Positions 53,190 through 64,000 of a stretch of DNA of 64,000 bases are shown piece by piece (the stretch's first letter is position 1; each line of letters begins with the position of its first letter). This DNA is from Scolanthus callimorphus. Its lineage: Eukaryota > Cnidaria > Anthozoa > Actiniaria > Edwardsiidae. Under the pieces are notes generated by a model. It worked only from the letters and a program-made list of their open reading frames with translations, did no database searches and was not told the DNA's origin. The stretch lies in NCBI GenBank assembly GCA_033964015.1, contig CM066913.1:23769854-23833853 (forward strand). Reading direction: 5' to 3'. A program made the translations under genes and the position numbers.

Positions 53190-56145
53190 AGTGGCCGAAC
53201 CCATCATTCGACTTCCCTTGGCGTCCCTTAGCTGTCCCATTTTTCCACTCCTATTCACTTCCCTTTCCCATGATAGGTCCATTTTCCACTTTTACACTCC
53301 TATTGACATCCTTTACCAGTTGAGGCTCATTTTAGCTGGGATGAAACACCATGGACCCTTAGGCATCCTTGCAACCTTGTTAGATGGAAAACAATCTAGA
53401 AGTATGTAGATATGGTATTGGGGAACTCATCATTCCACTTCCGTTGGCGTCTCTTAGCTTTCCCATAATTTGAACATCTTTCCTACTATTCACTTCACCT
53501 TTCCCATGATAGGTCCATTTTCCATTTTTACACTCCTATTGACATCCTTTTACCATGTGAGGCTAATATTTTAGCTGGGATGAAACATTATGGACCCTTA
53601 GGCATCCTTGCAACCTTGTCAGATGGAAAAACGGTCTACAAGCATGTAGATATGGTATTGGCGAACTCATCATTCCACTTTCGTTGGCGTCTCTTAGCTT
53701 TCCCATAATGGGAACATCTTTCCGTTACTATTCACTTCACCTTTCCCATGATAGGTCCATTTTCCATTTTTACACTCCTGTTGACATCCTTTTGCCATGT
53801 GAGGCTCATTTCAGCTGGGATGAAACACCATGGACCCTTTGGCATCCTTGCAACCTTGTCAGATGGAAAAACAGTCTAGAAGCATGTAGATATGGTATTG
53901 GCGAACTCATCATTCCACTTCCGTTGGCGTCTCTTAGCTTTCCCATAATGGGAACATCTTTCCACTCCTATTCACTTCCCTTTCCCATGATAGGTCCATT
54001 TTCCATTTTTACACTCCTATTGACATCCTTTTACCATGTGAGGCTCATTTTAGCTGGGATGAAACACCATGGACCCTTTGGCATCCTTGCAACCTTGTCA
54101 GGTGGAAAAACAGTCTAGAAGCATGTAGATATGGTATTGGCGAACTCATCATTCCACTTCCGTTGGCGTCTCTTAGCTTTCCCATAATGGGAACATCTTT
54201 CCGCTACTATTCACTTCACCTTTCCCATGATAGGTCCATTTTCCATTTTTGCACTCCTATTGACATCCTTTTACCATGTGAGGCTCACTTTTAGCTGGGA
54301 TGAAACACCATGGACCCTTAGGCATCCTTGCAACCTTGTCAGATGGAAAAACCGGTCTAGAAGCATGTAGATATGGTATTGGCGAACTCATCGTTCCACT
54401 TCAGTTGGCGTCTCTTAGCTTTCCCATAATGGGAACATCTTTCCACTACTATTCACTTCACCTTTCCCATGATAGGTCCATTTTCCATTTTTACACTCCT
54501 ATTGACATCCTTTTACCATGTGAGGCTCATTTCAGCTGGGATGAAACACCATGGACCCTTAGGCATCCTTGAAACCTTGTCAGATGGAAAAACAGTCTAG
54601 AAGCATGTAGATATGGTATTGGCGAACTCATCATTCCACTTCCGTTGGCGTCTCTTAGCTTTCCCATAATGGGAACACCTTTCCACTACTATTCACTTCA
54701 CCTTTCCCATGATAGATCCATTTTCCATTTTTGCACTCCTATTCACATCCTTTTACCATGGCTCATTTCAGCTGGGATGAAACACCATGGACCCTTAGGC
54801 ATCCTTGAAACCTTGTCAGATGGAAAAACAGTCTAGAAGCATGTAGATATGGTATTGGCGAACTCATCATTCCACTTCCGTTGGCGTCTCTTAGCTTTCC
54901 CATAATGGGAACATCTTTCCGCTACTATTCACTTCACCTTTCCCATGATAGATCCATTTTCCATTTTTGCACTCCTATTCACATCCTTTTACCATGTGAG
55001 GCTCACTTTTAGCTGGGATGAAACACCATGGACCCTTAGGCATCCTTGCAACCTTGTCAGATGGAAAAACGGTCTAGAAGCATGTAGATATGGTATTTGC
55101 GAACTCATCATTCCACTTCCGTTGGCGTCTCTTAGCTTTCCCATAATGGGAACATCTTTCCGCTACTATTCACTTCACCTTTCCCATGATAGGTCCATTT
55201 TCCATTTTTGCACTCCAATTGACATCCTTTTACCATGTGAGGCTCACTTTTAGCTGGGATGAAACACCATGGACCCTTAGGCATCCTTGCAACCTTGTCG
55301 GATGGAAAAACCGGTCTAGAAGCATGTAGATATGGTATTGGCGAACTCATCATTCCACTTCCGTTGGCGTCTCTTAGCTTTCCCATAATGGGAACACCTT
55401 TCCACTACTATACACTTCACCTTTCCCATGATAGATCCATTTACCATTTTTGCACTCCTATTGACATCCTTTTACCATGTGAGGCTCACTTTTAGCTGGG
55501 ATGAAACACCATGGACCCTTTGGCATCCTTGCAACCTTGTCAAGTGGAAAAACAGTCTAGAGGCATGTAGATATGGTATTGGCGAATTCATCATTCCACT
55601 TCCGTTGGCGTCTCTTAGCTTTCCCAGAATGGGAACATCTTTTCACTCGTATTCACTTCCCTTTCCCATGATAGGTCCATTTTCCATTTTTACACTCCTG
55701 TTGACATCCTTTTGCCATGTGAGGCTCATTTTAGCTGGGATGAAACACCATGGGCCTTCAGGCATCCTTGCAACTTTGTCAGATGGAAAAACGGTCTAGA
55801 AGCATGTAGATATGGTATTGGCGAACTCATCGTTCCACTTCAGTTGGCGTCTCTTAGCTTTCCCATAATGGGAACATCTTTCCACTACTATTCACTTCAC
55901 CTTTCCCATGATAGGTCCATTTTCCATTTTTACACTCCTATTGACATCCTTTTACCATGTGAGGCTCATTTCAGCTGGGATGAAACACCATGGACCCTTA
56001 GGCATCCTTGAAACCTTGTCAGATGGAAAAACAGTCTAGAAGCATGTAGATATGGTATTTGCGAACTCATCATTCCACTTCCGTTGGCTTCCCTAGCTTT
56101 CTCATAATGGGCACATCTTTCCACTCCTATTCACTTCCCTTTCCC
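53190..56145 (+). repeat. 240-bp satellite, about 12 tandem copies
   Basis: GGCATCCTTG recurs at 53362, 53601, 53841, 54080, 54321, 54562, 54798, 55039, 55280, 55522, 55761 and 56001 (spacing 236-242 bp). Copies differ by scattered substitutions (for example TTTCAGCTGGG/TTTTAGCTGGG, GATAGGTCC/GATAGATCC). The period is close to a multiple of three, so 70-140-codon frames recur; they are not genes. The unit itself shows ~60-bp internal similarity (CCATGATAGGTCCATTTT against CCATGTGAGGCTCATTTT). Confidence 0.95.
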
Positions 56146-56430
56146 ATAATATGTCCATTTTTCCACTCCTATTGGCATGCTTTTACGATGTGAGGCTCAT
56201 TTGTTCATTCCTATTGGTATACCATGAGAGGTTCATCGTTTCTCTCCTGTTGGCTTCCCTTTACCATGTGAAGCCCATTATTCAGCTCCTATTGACTTCG
56301 CTTTACCATGAGAGGTCCATTTGTACACTCCTATTTGCATCCGTTTACCATGAGAGGCTCATTTGTTCACTCCTATTGGCTTACCTTTAGCATGCGAGGC
56401 CCATCAGCTTTTCTTGGACATAACAGGCAC
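56146..56430 (+). repeat. ~58-60-bp monomer array, flank of the 240-bp satellite
   Basis: Five diverged units of the form TTTACCATGAGAGGCTCATT ... CACTCCTATTGGC follow the satellite at ~58-60-bp spacing. They resemble the two halves seen inside each 240-bp unit, so they may be the ancestral monomer. Confidence 0.75.
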
Positions 56431-57766
56431 GTCTTTCCACCCCAGTTGGGTGTAGATTTATTGAGATATTTCACAGTTGAATTGTTATCTGTCTACACTC
56501 CATCTCCTGCTATTTGATAGTCAAACTAATTTGAGAATACAGTTTTTTCAATAAAGTTAGTCACGTGAAGTAAAAAAGTACCAAGCTAGTGTCACATACA
56601 CGTGTGGACCCTCAGCTTCAACAAGGTTTTTATTTTCTGGAATATCGAACTGCTGCGTCATTCTCTGTACCTAGCTTTTGTAATGCGCTTTTTAAACAAA
56701 AATAAAGTTCATAACGCTACTCAAATTATATTGGCCATAATACCGTGAAAGCTTTGTGTCTTTTTTCTTTCTGTGTGACTAACTTTATAATAAGTTTTTA
56801 CAGAAAACGTATCCTAAAAGCATTCGAGCAACGTCCTAAAAGTCCCAAAAAAATGGGAGAACAGGTTCATATTCGTGATATTTTGTTGAACTATTTTCGA
56901 CGATATCCACGCGAAAGATATTACCATAGTATTACTCAAGCGACTTGACGCTAAGCAATAATTTTATATGCACACTGAATTTCCGATAGCTGGTTTTCTA
57001 AACACTATAAGTATTAGCTTTTTTAAATATATGTCAGACATCTCTTTCTTGCTAACTGTATTGAACAGTATACAGTTTTACTTAAACTCATCGTTTTTTC
57101 GTCACGAGACTCCATACTTTTGAAGTACATTTGAGTCTCTGAATAAATTAACTATAGAATGTCGTCAGTTTGAAATGTTCCCCCAGGGCATGAAGGTGGA
57201 CATGAAAGAATGTTCTTCTACAAGTATTCTGCAAGTGCCGGCAAAAAGTAACTCTTGCAATTACTTTTAGGTTAAATCGTAGATTGACTATACTGAAAGC
57301 TGCGTAGAGTTGTAGAAAAACGTTTTTGTCACCCTGTGAAGTCTTTGTATCTTCGCAAATTCAAGAGATGTAACAGGTTTTTATGATGAACATGATAAAG
57401 AAGCAAGAAACTCCTGTATGATTTCAATAAACCTGATGCTGGCAAACACATCATTGACAAAATTGTTTTAACTTAAATAAAAGGCTTTAGTAATGAGAGG
57501 ATGTATGGGCGTAATTGTATTCTATAATTGCTCCATGGCGTCTGTAAATAAGTTTACCGAGGGTTTCTCGTTCTTCGACAAAATAAGCTTTTAAAAAAGT
57601 AATCTATGCGTTTCTAAAAGAAAGCGAGTGCCTTCGGGTTCTATCAAAGGGGTATTCGTTTTAGTTCGGGTTTTTTCGGGGGGGGGGGGGGCGGATAGTG
57701 ATTGCTTGGTGAACAGCGTGCAATCAACATTTATTTTTCAATACATACTATGTTTTATTTTTTACC
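56431..57766. other. No gene seen
   Basis: AT-rich, with only short frames. A G homopolymer is at 57679-57691. Confidence 0.4.
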
Positions 57767-57865
57767 TCGAGGGCACGGTAACGAATCCTGCATTCTGATT
57801 GGTTCTGAGAGCGCGCGCGCGGGGGCAATATTTTCCTATCTCTGACCTAGGTCACGGTAACCATT
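57767..57865. repeat. Dispersed ~100-bp module, copy 2
   Basis: Same block order as 31302-31402 (TGCATTCTGATTGGTT, GGGGCAATATTTT, CTGACCTAGGTCACGGTAAC), with GCGCGCGCGCG where the other copy has GCGTGCGAAC. The minisatellite starts ~155 bp further on. Confidence 0.85.
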
Positions 57866-58019
57866 TTCGCGCGCTTGTTTTCATCGAAAAAATTAAATTT
57901 TTGAGTTGGAAAAAAATAAATAGGTTATTTACCGGCTTTAGGTCGGTCCGTATAGGAGAAAAACTGTGACCTCGGCCTGGAAAATGTTGACCTCGGCCTC
58001 CGCCTGGCCACGCCTGCGC

Positions 58020-61000
58020 TTGCGTCCTGTGCTTGCGTCCTGTGCTTGCATCCTGTGCTTGCGTCCTGTGCTTGCGTCCTGCGCTTGCATCCTGTGCTTG
58101 CGTCGTGTGCTTGCGTCCTGCACTTGATTCCTGCGCTTGCGTCGTGTGCTTGCGTCGTGTGCTTGCGTCGTGTGCTTGCGTCCTGTGCTTGCGTCCTGTG
58201 CTTGCGTCCTGTGCTTGCGTCGTGTGCTTGCGTACTGCGCTTGCGTACTGTGCTTGCGTACTGCGCTTGCGTACTGCGCTTGCGTACTGCGCTTGCGTCC
58301 TGTGCTTGCGTCCTGTACTTGCGTGCTGTGCTTGCGTGCTGTGCTTGCGTCCTGTGCTTGCGTCCTGTACTTGCGTGCTGTGCTTGCGTGCTGTGCTTGC
58401 GTCGTGTGCTTTCGTACTGCACTTGATTCCTGCGCTTGATTCCTGCGCTTGCGTCCTGCGCTTCCATCCTGTGCTTGCGTCGTGTGCTTGCGTACTGCGC
58501 CTGCGTCCTGCACTTGATTCCTGCGCTTGCGTCCTGCACTTGCGTCCTGCGCTTGCGTCCTGCGCTTGATTCCTGCGCTTGCGTCCTGCACTTGATTCCT
58601 GCGCTTGCGTCCTGCACTTGATTCCTGCGCTTGCGTCCTGCACTTGATTCCTGTGCTTGCGTCCTGCACTTGATTCCTGTGCTTGCGTCCTGCACTTGAT
58701 TCCTGCGCTTGCGTCCTGCACTTGATTCCTGTGCTTGCGTCCTGCACTTGATTCCTGTGCTTGCGTCCTGCACTTGATTCCTGCGCTTGCGTCCTGCACT
58801 TGATTCCTGTGCTTGCGTCCTGCACTTGATTCCTGTGCTTGCGTCCTGCACTTGATTCCTGCGCTTGCGTCCTGCACTTGATTCCTGCGCTTGCGTCCTG
58901 CACTTGATTCCTGCGCTTGCGTCCTGCACTTGATTCCTGCGCTTGCGTCCTGCACTTGATTCCTGTGCTTGCGTCCTGCACTTGATTCCTGTGCTTGCGT
59001 CCTGCACTTGATTCCTGCGCTTGCGTCCTGCACTTGATTCCTGCGCTTGCGTCCTGCACTTGATTCCTGTGCTTGCGTCCTGCACTTGATTCCTGTGCTT
59101 GCGTCCTGCACTTGATTCCTGTGCTTGCGTCCTGCACTTGATTCCTGCGCTTGCGTCCTGCACTTGATTCCTGTGCTTGCGTCCTGCACTTGATTCCTGT
59201 GCTTGCGTCCTGCACTTGATTCCTGCGCTTGCGTCCTGCACTTGATTCCTGCGCTTGCGTCCTGCACTTGATTCCTGTGCTTGCGTCCTGCACTTGATTC
59301 CTGTGCTTGCGTCCTGCACTTGATTCCTGTGCTTGCGTCCTGCACTTGATTCCTGTGCTTGCGTCCTGCACTTGATTCCTGTGCTTGCGTCCTGCACTTG
59401 ATTCCTGCGCTTGCGTCCTGCACTTGATTCCTGTGCTTGCGTCCTGCACTTGATTCCTGTGCTTGCGTCCTGCACTTGATTCCTGTGCTTGCGTCCTGCA
59501 CTTGATTCCTGTGCTTGCGTCCTGCACTTGATTCCTGTGCTTGCGTCCTGCACTTGATTCCTGCGCTTGCGTCCTGCACTTGATTCCTGTGCTTGCGTCC
59601 TGCACTTGATTCCTGTGCTTGCGTCCTGCACTTGATTCCTGCGCTTGCGTCCTGCACTTGATTCCTGCGCTTGCGTCCTGCACTTGATTCCTGTGCTTGC
59701 GTCCTGCACTTGATTCCTGCGCTTGCGTCCTGCACTTGATTCCTGCGCTTGCGTCCTGCACTTGATTCCTGCGCTTGCGTCCTGCACTTGATTCCTGTGC
59801 TTGCGTCCTGCACTTGATTCCTGCGCTTGCGTCCTGCACTTGATTCCTGTGCTTGCGTCCTGCACTTGATTCCTGTGCTTGCGTCCTGCACTTGATTCCT
59901 GTGCTTGCGTCCTGCACTTGATTCCTGTGCTTGCGTCCTGCACTTGATTCCTGCGCTTGCGTCCTGCACTTGATTCCTGTGCTTGCGTCCTGCACTTGAT
60001 TCCTGCGCTTGCGTCCTGCACTTGATTCCTGTGCTTGCGTCCTGCACTTGATTCCTGTGCTTGCGTCCTGCACTTGATTCCTGTGCTTGCGTCCTGCACT
60101 TGATTCCTGCGCTTGCGTCCTGCACTTGATTCCTGTGCTTGCGTCCTGCACTTGATTCCTGTGCTTGCGTCCTGCACTTGATTCCTGCGCTTGCGTCCTG
60201 CACTTGATTCCTGTGCTTGCGTCCTGCACTTGATTCCTGCGCTTGCGTCCTGCACTTGATTCCTGTGCTTGCGTCCTGCACTTGATTCCTGTGCTTGCGT
60301 CCTGCACTTGATTCCTGTGCTTGCGTCCTGCACTTGATTCCTGCGCTTGCGTCCTGCACTTGATTCCTGTGCTTGCGTCCTGCACTTGATTCCTGTGCTT
60401 GCGTCCTGCACTTGATTCCTGTGCTTGCGTCCTGCACTTGATTCCTGTGCTTGCGTCCTGCACTTGATTCCTGTGCTTGCGTCCTGCACTTGATTCCTGT
60501 GCTTGCGTCCTGCACTTGATTCCTGTGCTTGCGTCCTGCACTTGATTCCTGTGCTTGCGTCCTGCACTTGATTCCTGCGCTTGCGTCCTGCACTTGATTC
60601 CTGTGCTTGCGTCCTGCACTTGATTCCTGCGCTTGCGTCCTGCACTTGATTCCTGTGCTTGCGTCCTGCACTTGATTCCTGTGCTTGCGTCCTGCACTTG
60701 ATTCCTGCGCTTGCGTCCTGCACTTGATTCCTGTGCTTGCGTCCTGCACTTGATTCCTGTGCTTGCGTCCTGCACTTGATTCCTGTGCTTGCGTCCTGCA
60801 CTTGATTCCTGTGCTTGCGTCCTGCACTTGATTCCTGTGCTTGCGTCCTGCACTTGATTCCTGCGCTTGCGTCCTGCACTTGATTCCTGTGCTTGCGTCC
60901 TGCACTTGATTCCTGTGCTTGCGTCCTGCACTTGATTCCTGCGCTTGCGTCCTGCACTTGATTCCTGTGCTTGCGTCCTGCACTTGATTCCTGTGCTTGC

Positions 61001-62056
61001 GTCCTGCACTTGATTCCTGCGCTTGCGTCCTGCACTTGATTCCTGTGCTTGCGTCCTGCACTTGATTCCTGTGCTTGCGTCCTGCACTTGATTCCTGCGC
61101 TTGCGTCCTGCACTTGATTCCTGTGCTTGCGTCCTGCACTTGATTCCTGCGCTTGCGTCCTGCACTTGATTCCTGCGCTTGCGTCCTGCACTTGATTCCT
61201 GTGCTTGCGTCCTGCACTTGATTCCTGTGCTTGCGTCCTGCACTTGATTCCTGTGCTTGCGTCCTGCACTTGATTCCTGTGCTTGCGTCCTGCACTTGAT
61301 TCCTGCGCTTGCGTCCTGCACTTGATTCCTGCGCTTGCGTCCTGCACTTGATTCCTGCGCTTGCGTCCTGCACTTGATTCCTGTGCTTGCGTCCTGCACT
61401 TGATTCCTGTGCTTGCGTCCTGCACTTGATTCCTGCGCTTGCGTCCTGCACTTGATTCCTGTGCTTGCGTCCTGCACTTGATTCCTGTGCTTGCGTCCTG
61501 CACTTGATTCCTGTGCTTGCGTACTGCGCTTGCGTCCTGCACTTGATTCCTGTGCTTGCGTACTGCGCTTGCGTCCTGCACTTGATTCCTGCGCCTGCGT
61601 CCTGCACTTGATTCCTGTGCTTGCGTCCTGCACTTGATTCCTGTGCTTGCGTACTGCGCTTGCGTCCTGCACTTGATTCCTGCGCTTGCGTCCTGCACTT
61701 GATTCCTGTGCTTGCGTCCTGCACTTGATTCCTGCGCTTGCGTCCTGCACTTGATTCCTGTGCTTGCGTCCTGCACTTGATTCCTGTGCTTGCGTCCTGC
61801 ACTTGATTCCTGTGCTTGCGTCCTGCACTTGATTCCTGCGCTTGCGTCCTGCACTTGATTCCTGCGCTTGCGTCCTGCACTTGATTCCTGCGCTTGCGTC
61901 CTGCACTTGATTCCTGCGCTTGCGTCCTGCACTTGATTCCTGTGCTTGCGTCCTGCGCTTGCATCCTGTGCTTGCGTCGTGTGCTTGCGTACTGCGCGTG
62001 CGTCGTGTGCTTGCGTCGTGTGCTTGCGTACTGCGCTTGTGTCCTGTGCTTGCGTA
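58020..62056 (+). repeat. 13/26-bp minisatellite, ~4 kb
   Basis: At the edges (58020-58560 and 61950-62056) the unit is 13 bp (TGTGCTTGCGTCC and variants ending GTCG, GTAC or GTGC). The core (about 58570-61940, roughly 130 copies) is a 26-bp dimer of TGCGCTTGCGTCC (or TGTGCTTGCGTCC) followed by TGCACTTGATTCC. Within the core almost the only variation is C or T at the third base of the first half. Neither strand has stop codons in most frames because no 13- or 26-bp phase creates one, giving three overlapping minus-strand frames of over 1,300 codons; these are artefacts of the repeat. Confidence 0.95.
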
Positions 62057-62468
62057 CACCGACGACCGGTTAGCGCAGTGGTAGAGCGCCGGGCTTATGT
62101 TCGGGAGGTTGGGAGTTCAAACCCTGGCCGGGCCAACACTCAGGGTCTTTTTCTAATAATTGAGGAGAAGGTGCTGCCTTTGCTCTAACATCTGCAAATG
62201 GTTAGACCTTCGCGTCTTCTCGGATAAGGACGTTAAACCGTAGGCCCCGTCTCTCACATACACTACACTAACCGGAACCAGAGGGACGTTAAAGAACCAC
62301 TAGGACCGTCGGAAGTTGCCCAACCTCAGTGTCACAGAACTCACAATACTAACACACACTCATGTTTATAAAGCTGGTTCTTATAGGATGAGTTATCCAT
62401 TAATGTAAAGCGCTTTGAGCCGCGAGGATAAAGCGCTATATAAGCACGTTATTATTATTATTATTATA
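62057..62468 (+). mobile_element. tRNA-derived SINE inserted in the minisatellite
   Basis: The head reads ACCGGTTAGCGCAGTGGTAG with an A-box-like core and, 45 bp on, a B box GGGAGTTCAAACCC. The body includes GGATAAGGACGTTAAACCG and GGGACGTTAAAGAACC. The 3' part reads GTAAAGCGCTTTGAGC ... AAAGCGCTATATAAG, ending in (TTA)n at about 62448-62466. A 29-bp stretch of minisatellite (starting TACTGCGCTTGTGTCC) is identical on both sides (62028-62056 and 62469-62497), consistent with a long target-site duplication. Such elements are transcribed by RNA polymerase III and moved by a partner LINE. Confidence 0.9.
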
Positions 62469-63262
62469 TACTGCGCTTGTGTCCTGTGCTTGCGTACTGC
62501 GCCTGCGTCCTGCACTTGATTCCTGCGCTTGCGTCCTGCACTTGCGTCCTGCGCTTTCGTCCTGCACTTGATTTCTGCGCTTGATTCCTGTGCTTGCATC
62601 CTGTGCTTGCGTACTGCGCTTGCGTCCTGTGCTTGCGTGCTGTGCTTGCGTCGTGTGCTTGCGTCCTGCACTTGATTCCTGCGCTTGCGTCCTGTGCTTG
62701 CGTCCTGTGCTTGCGTCCTGTGCTTGCGTGCTGTGCTTGCGTCCTGCACTTGCGTCCTGTGCTTGCGTGCTGTGCTTGCGTCCTGCACTTGCGTCCTGTG
62801 CTTGCGTCGTGTGCTTGATTCCTGCGCTTGATTCCTGCGCTTGATTCATGCGCTTGATTCCTGCGCTTGCGTCCTGCGCTTGCGTCCTGCGCTTGCGTCT
62901 TGCGCTTGCGTCCTGCGCTTGCGTCCTGTGCTTGCGTCGTGTGCTTGCGTGCTGTGCTTGCGTCGTGTGCTTGCGTCCTGTGCTTGCGTACTGCGCGTGC
63001 GTCGTGTGCTTGCGTCGTGTGCTTGCGTACTGCGCTTGTGTCCTGTGCTTGCGTACTGCGCTTGTGTCCTGTGCTTGCATCCTCTGCTTGCTTACTGCGC
63101 TTGCGTCCTGTGCTTGCGTCCTGTGCTTGTGTCCTGAGCTTGCATCCTGTGCTTGATTTTTGCGCTTGTGTCCTGTGCTTGCATCCTGTGCTGGCGTGGT
63201 GTGCTTGCGTGCTGCGCTTGTGTCCTGTGCTTGCGTCCCTTGATTGTGTCCTGCGCTTGCGT
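62469..63262 (+). repeat. 13-bp minisatellite, continuation beyond the SINE
   Basis: The same 13-bp family as 58020-62056 but irregular: monomers ending GTCC, GTCG, GTAC, GTGC or ATTCC in mixed order, without the uniform 26-bp dimer. It degenerates from about 63060 (TTGTGTCC, TTGCATCC, CTGGCGTGG) into unique sequence. Confidence 0.9.
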
Positions 63263-64000
63263 TCTAGTGAGTACCGTCTTTTACTGCCGGCCGCAAAATA
63301 TCACGCAAGCCGAAAAGGAGATCCCTAGTCCCACTGTGTCGCTGGTCCGCAATATTGAAAACACTTTCAGTTTTGATACAGAGTTAATTTCGATGTTGGA
63401 GCAAAAGGAGCATAAAAGATGAGCAGCAGATGATGAATAGAGGAACTCAGAAGAATAGGACTAATGAAGTGATGAAAACGGCGATCTTACGAATTCAGAA
63501 AATGCCATTTTATTACTCTTATGATTATCAAAAGGCGACAATTTCATCTGTCATTCACAGCCCTACCAGCCTGTACCAGATCCTACAGAACAAAGACGTG
63601 AGAGCACCGCCAGCGCTGAAATTGTCATTGCACTAATAGTACTTTCAATTTCATGTTTAGGACGAGCAATATAAGCGAAAATAAAAATAACTGATGGAGG
63701 GATTTGTAATGTAAATGATTCGCTTAAATATCAGGCATGAACACGGAAACCATGTGTACTCTAAACGTGTAGACCTTCTATTCTATTTGCTTATTTCCCT
63801 CACGATTTTGATCTAAGGGTAATCTTAATCGCCAGTAGTATAGTACGCTACGTGTAATTTTTAGGATTTAGTTTTCTGCCCGTTACTCTAGAAACAAATT
63901 TCCAACTTCCGGTTGTGCGTATCTCGCTTAAATCTTTCTAACCAAACGACTAGTCTCAAGAAGAAAATACTCGAAGAGTCACATGTATTAGAATAATGTT
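63263..64000. other. No gene seen
   Basis: Short frames (such as 63430-63636) show no recognisable domain and no clear splice context. The window ends in AT-rich sequence. Confidence 0.35.

Noticed and set aside
53191..56390. Recurring 70-144-aa frames
   Set aside because: The 240-bp satellite period is a multiple of three, so the same frame reopens in each copy; starts and stops differ between copies and no domain is visible.
57852..62059. Three overlapping minus-strand frames of 1,335-1,373 codons
   Set aside because: They are translations of the 13/26-bp minisatellite in each frame, giving the same 26-residue cycle. No unit phase contains a stop, so length is not evidence of coding.
53190..63262. 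CRISPR array
   Set aside because: Regular repeats are present but without unique spacers, and the sequence is clearly eukaryotic.
58033..63328. Plus-strand Cys-rich frames across the minisatellite
   Set aside because: Same repeat read on the other strand; the CACV-type pattern follows from TGCGCTTGCG units.

Overview
This is animal nuclear DNA and looks anthozoan (coral or sea anemone). It is AT-rich and low in gene density, with GT-AG (and several GC-AG) introns. It is packed with short inverted-repeat elements, minisatellites and decayed multi-exon transposon genes of kinds I associate with cnidarian genomes. The species is an inference; nothing in the window names it. I see no intact host gene. 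Nearly everything interpretable is a transposable element, a pseudogene or a tandem array.

Layout. 1-3 kb: foldback elements, a ~20-bp minisatellite and a broken Copia-type retrotransposon piece (minus strand). 3.1-6 kb: a four-exon pseudogene (Cys-rich domain plus P2X7-type C-terminal domain) whose first two coding exons each carry a TA-targeted DNA transposon. 7.9-11.1 kb: a two-exon gene fragment (minus) divergent from a frameshifted RecQ-type helicase (plus). 11.2-18.4 kb: G-rich minisatellites, short elements and the best-preserved long reading frame, a DDE-type transposase fused to an OTU cysteine-protease-like domain (14995-17379, minus). 18.4-22.9 kb: two 19-bp minisatellite arrays in inverted orientation around nested elements, like a foldback transposon. 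23.3-41.7 kb: a SWIM zinc-finger exon and a long multi-exon EnSpm/CACTA-like (Tnp2/DUF4218-type) transposase pseudogene.

The highlight is an 8,809-bp element at 25389-34197, sitting in an intron of that pseudogene. It has 99-bp terminal inverted repeats (2 mismatches), TA target duplication, a spliced IS630/Tc1-mariner-type DD34E transposase on the minus strand and a divergent multi-exon accessory gene ending in a SAM domain. 34.4-49.2 kb: hairpin elements, two ~1.8-1.9 kb elements with dense palindromic subterminal repeats, and a LINE reverse-transcriptase remnant. 53.2-56.4 kb: a 240-bp satellite built from ~60-bp monomers. 58.0-63.3 kb: a 26-bp minisatellite (two 13-bp halves) interrupted by a tRNA-derived SINE.

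The genes do not form a pathway. The window records layered transposition: element into exon, element into intron, SINE into satellite, foldback around foldback. Where an insertion can be removed on paper (3126-3974, 4158-4578, 25389-34197) the surrounding exons rejoin in phase, so those insertions came after the host sequence was coding. All product names come from motif recognition by eye; no search was run.
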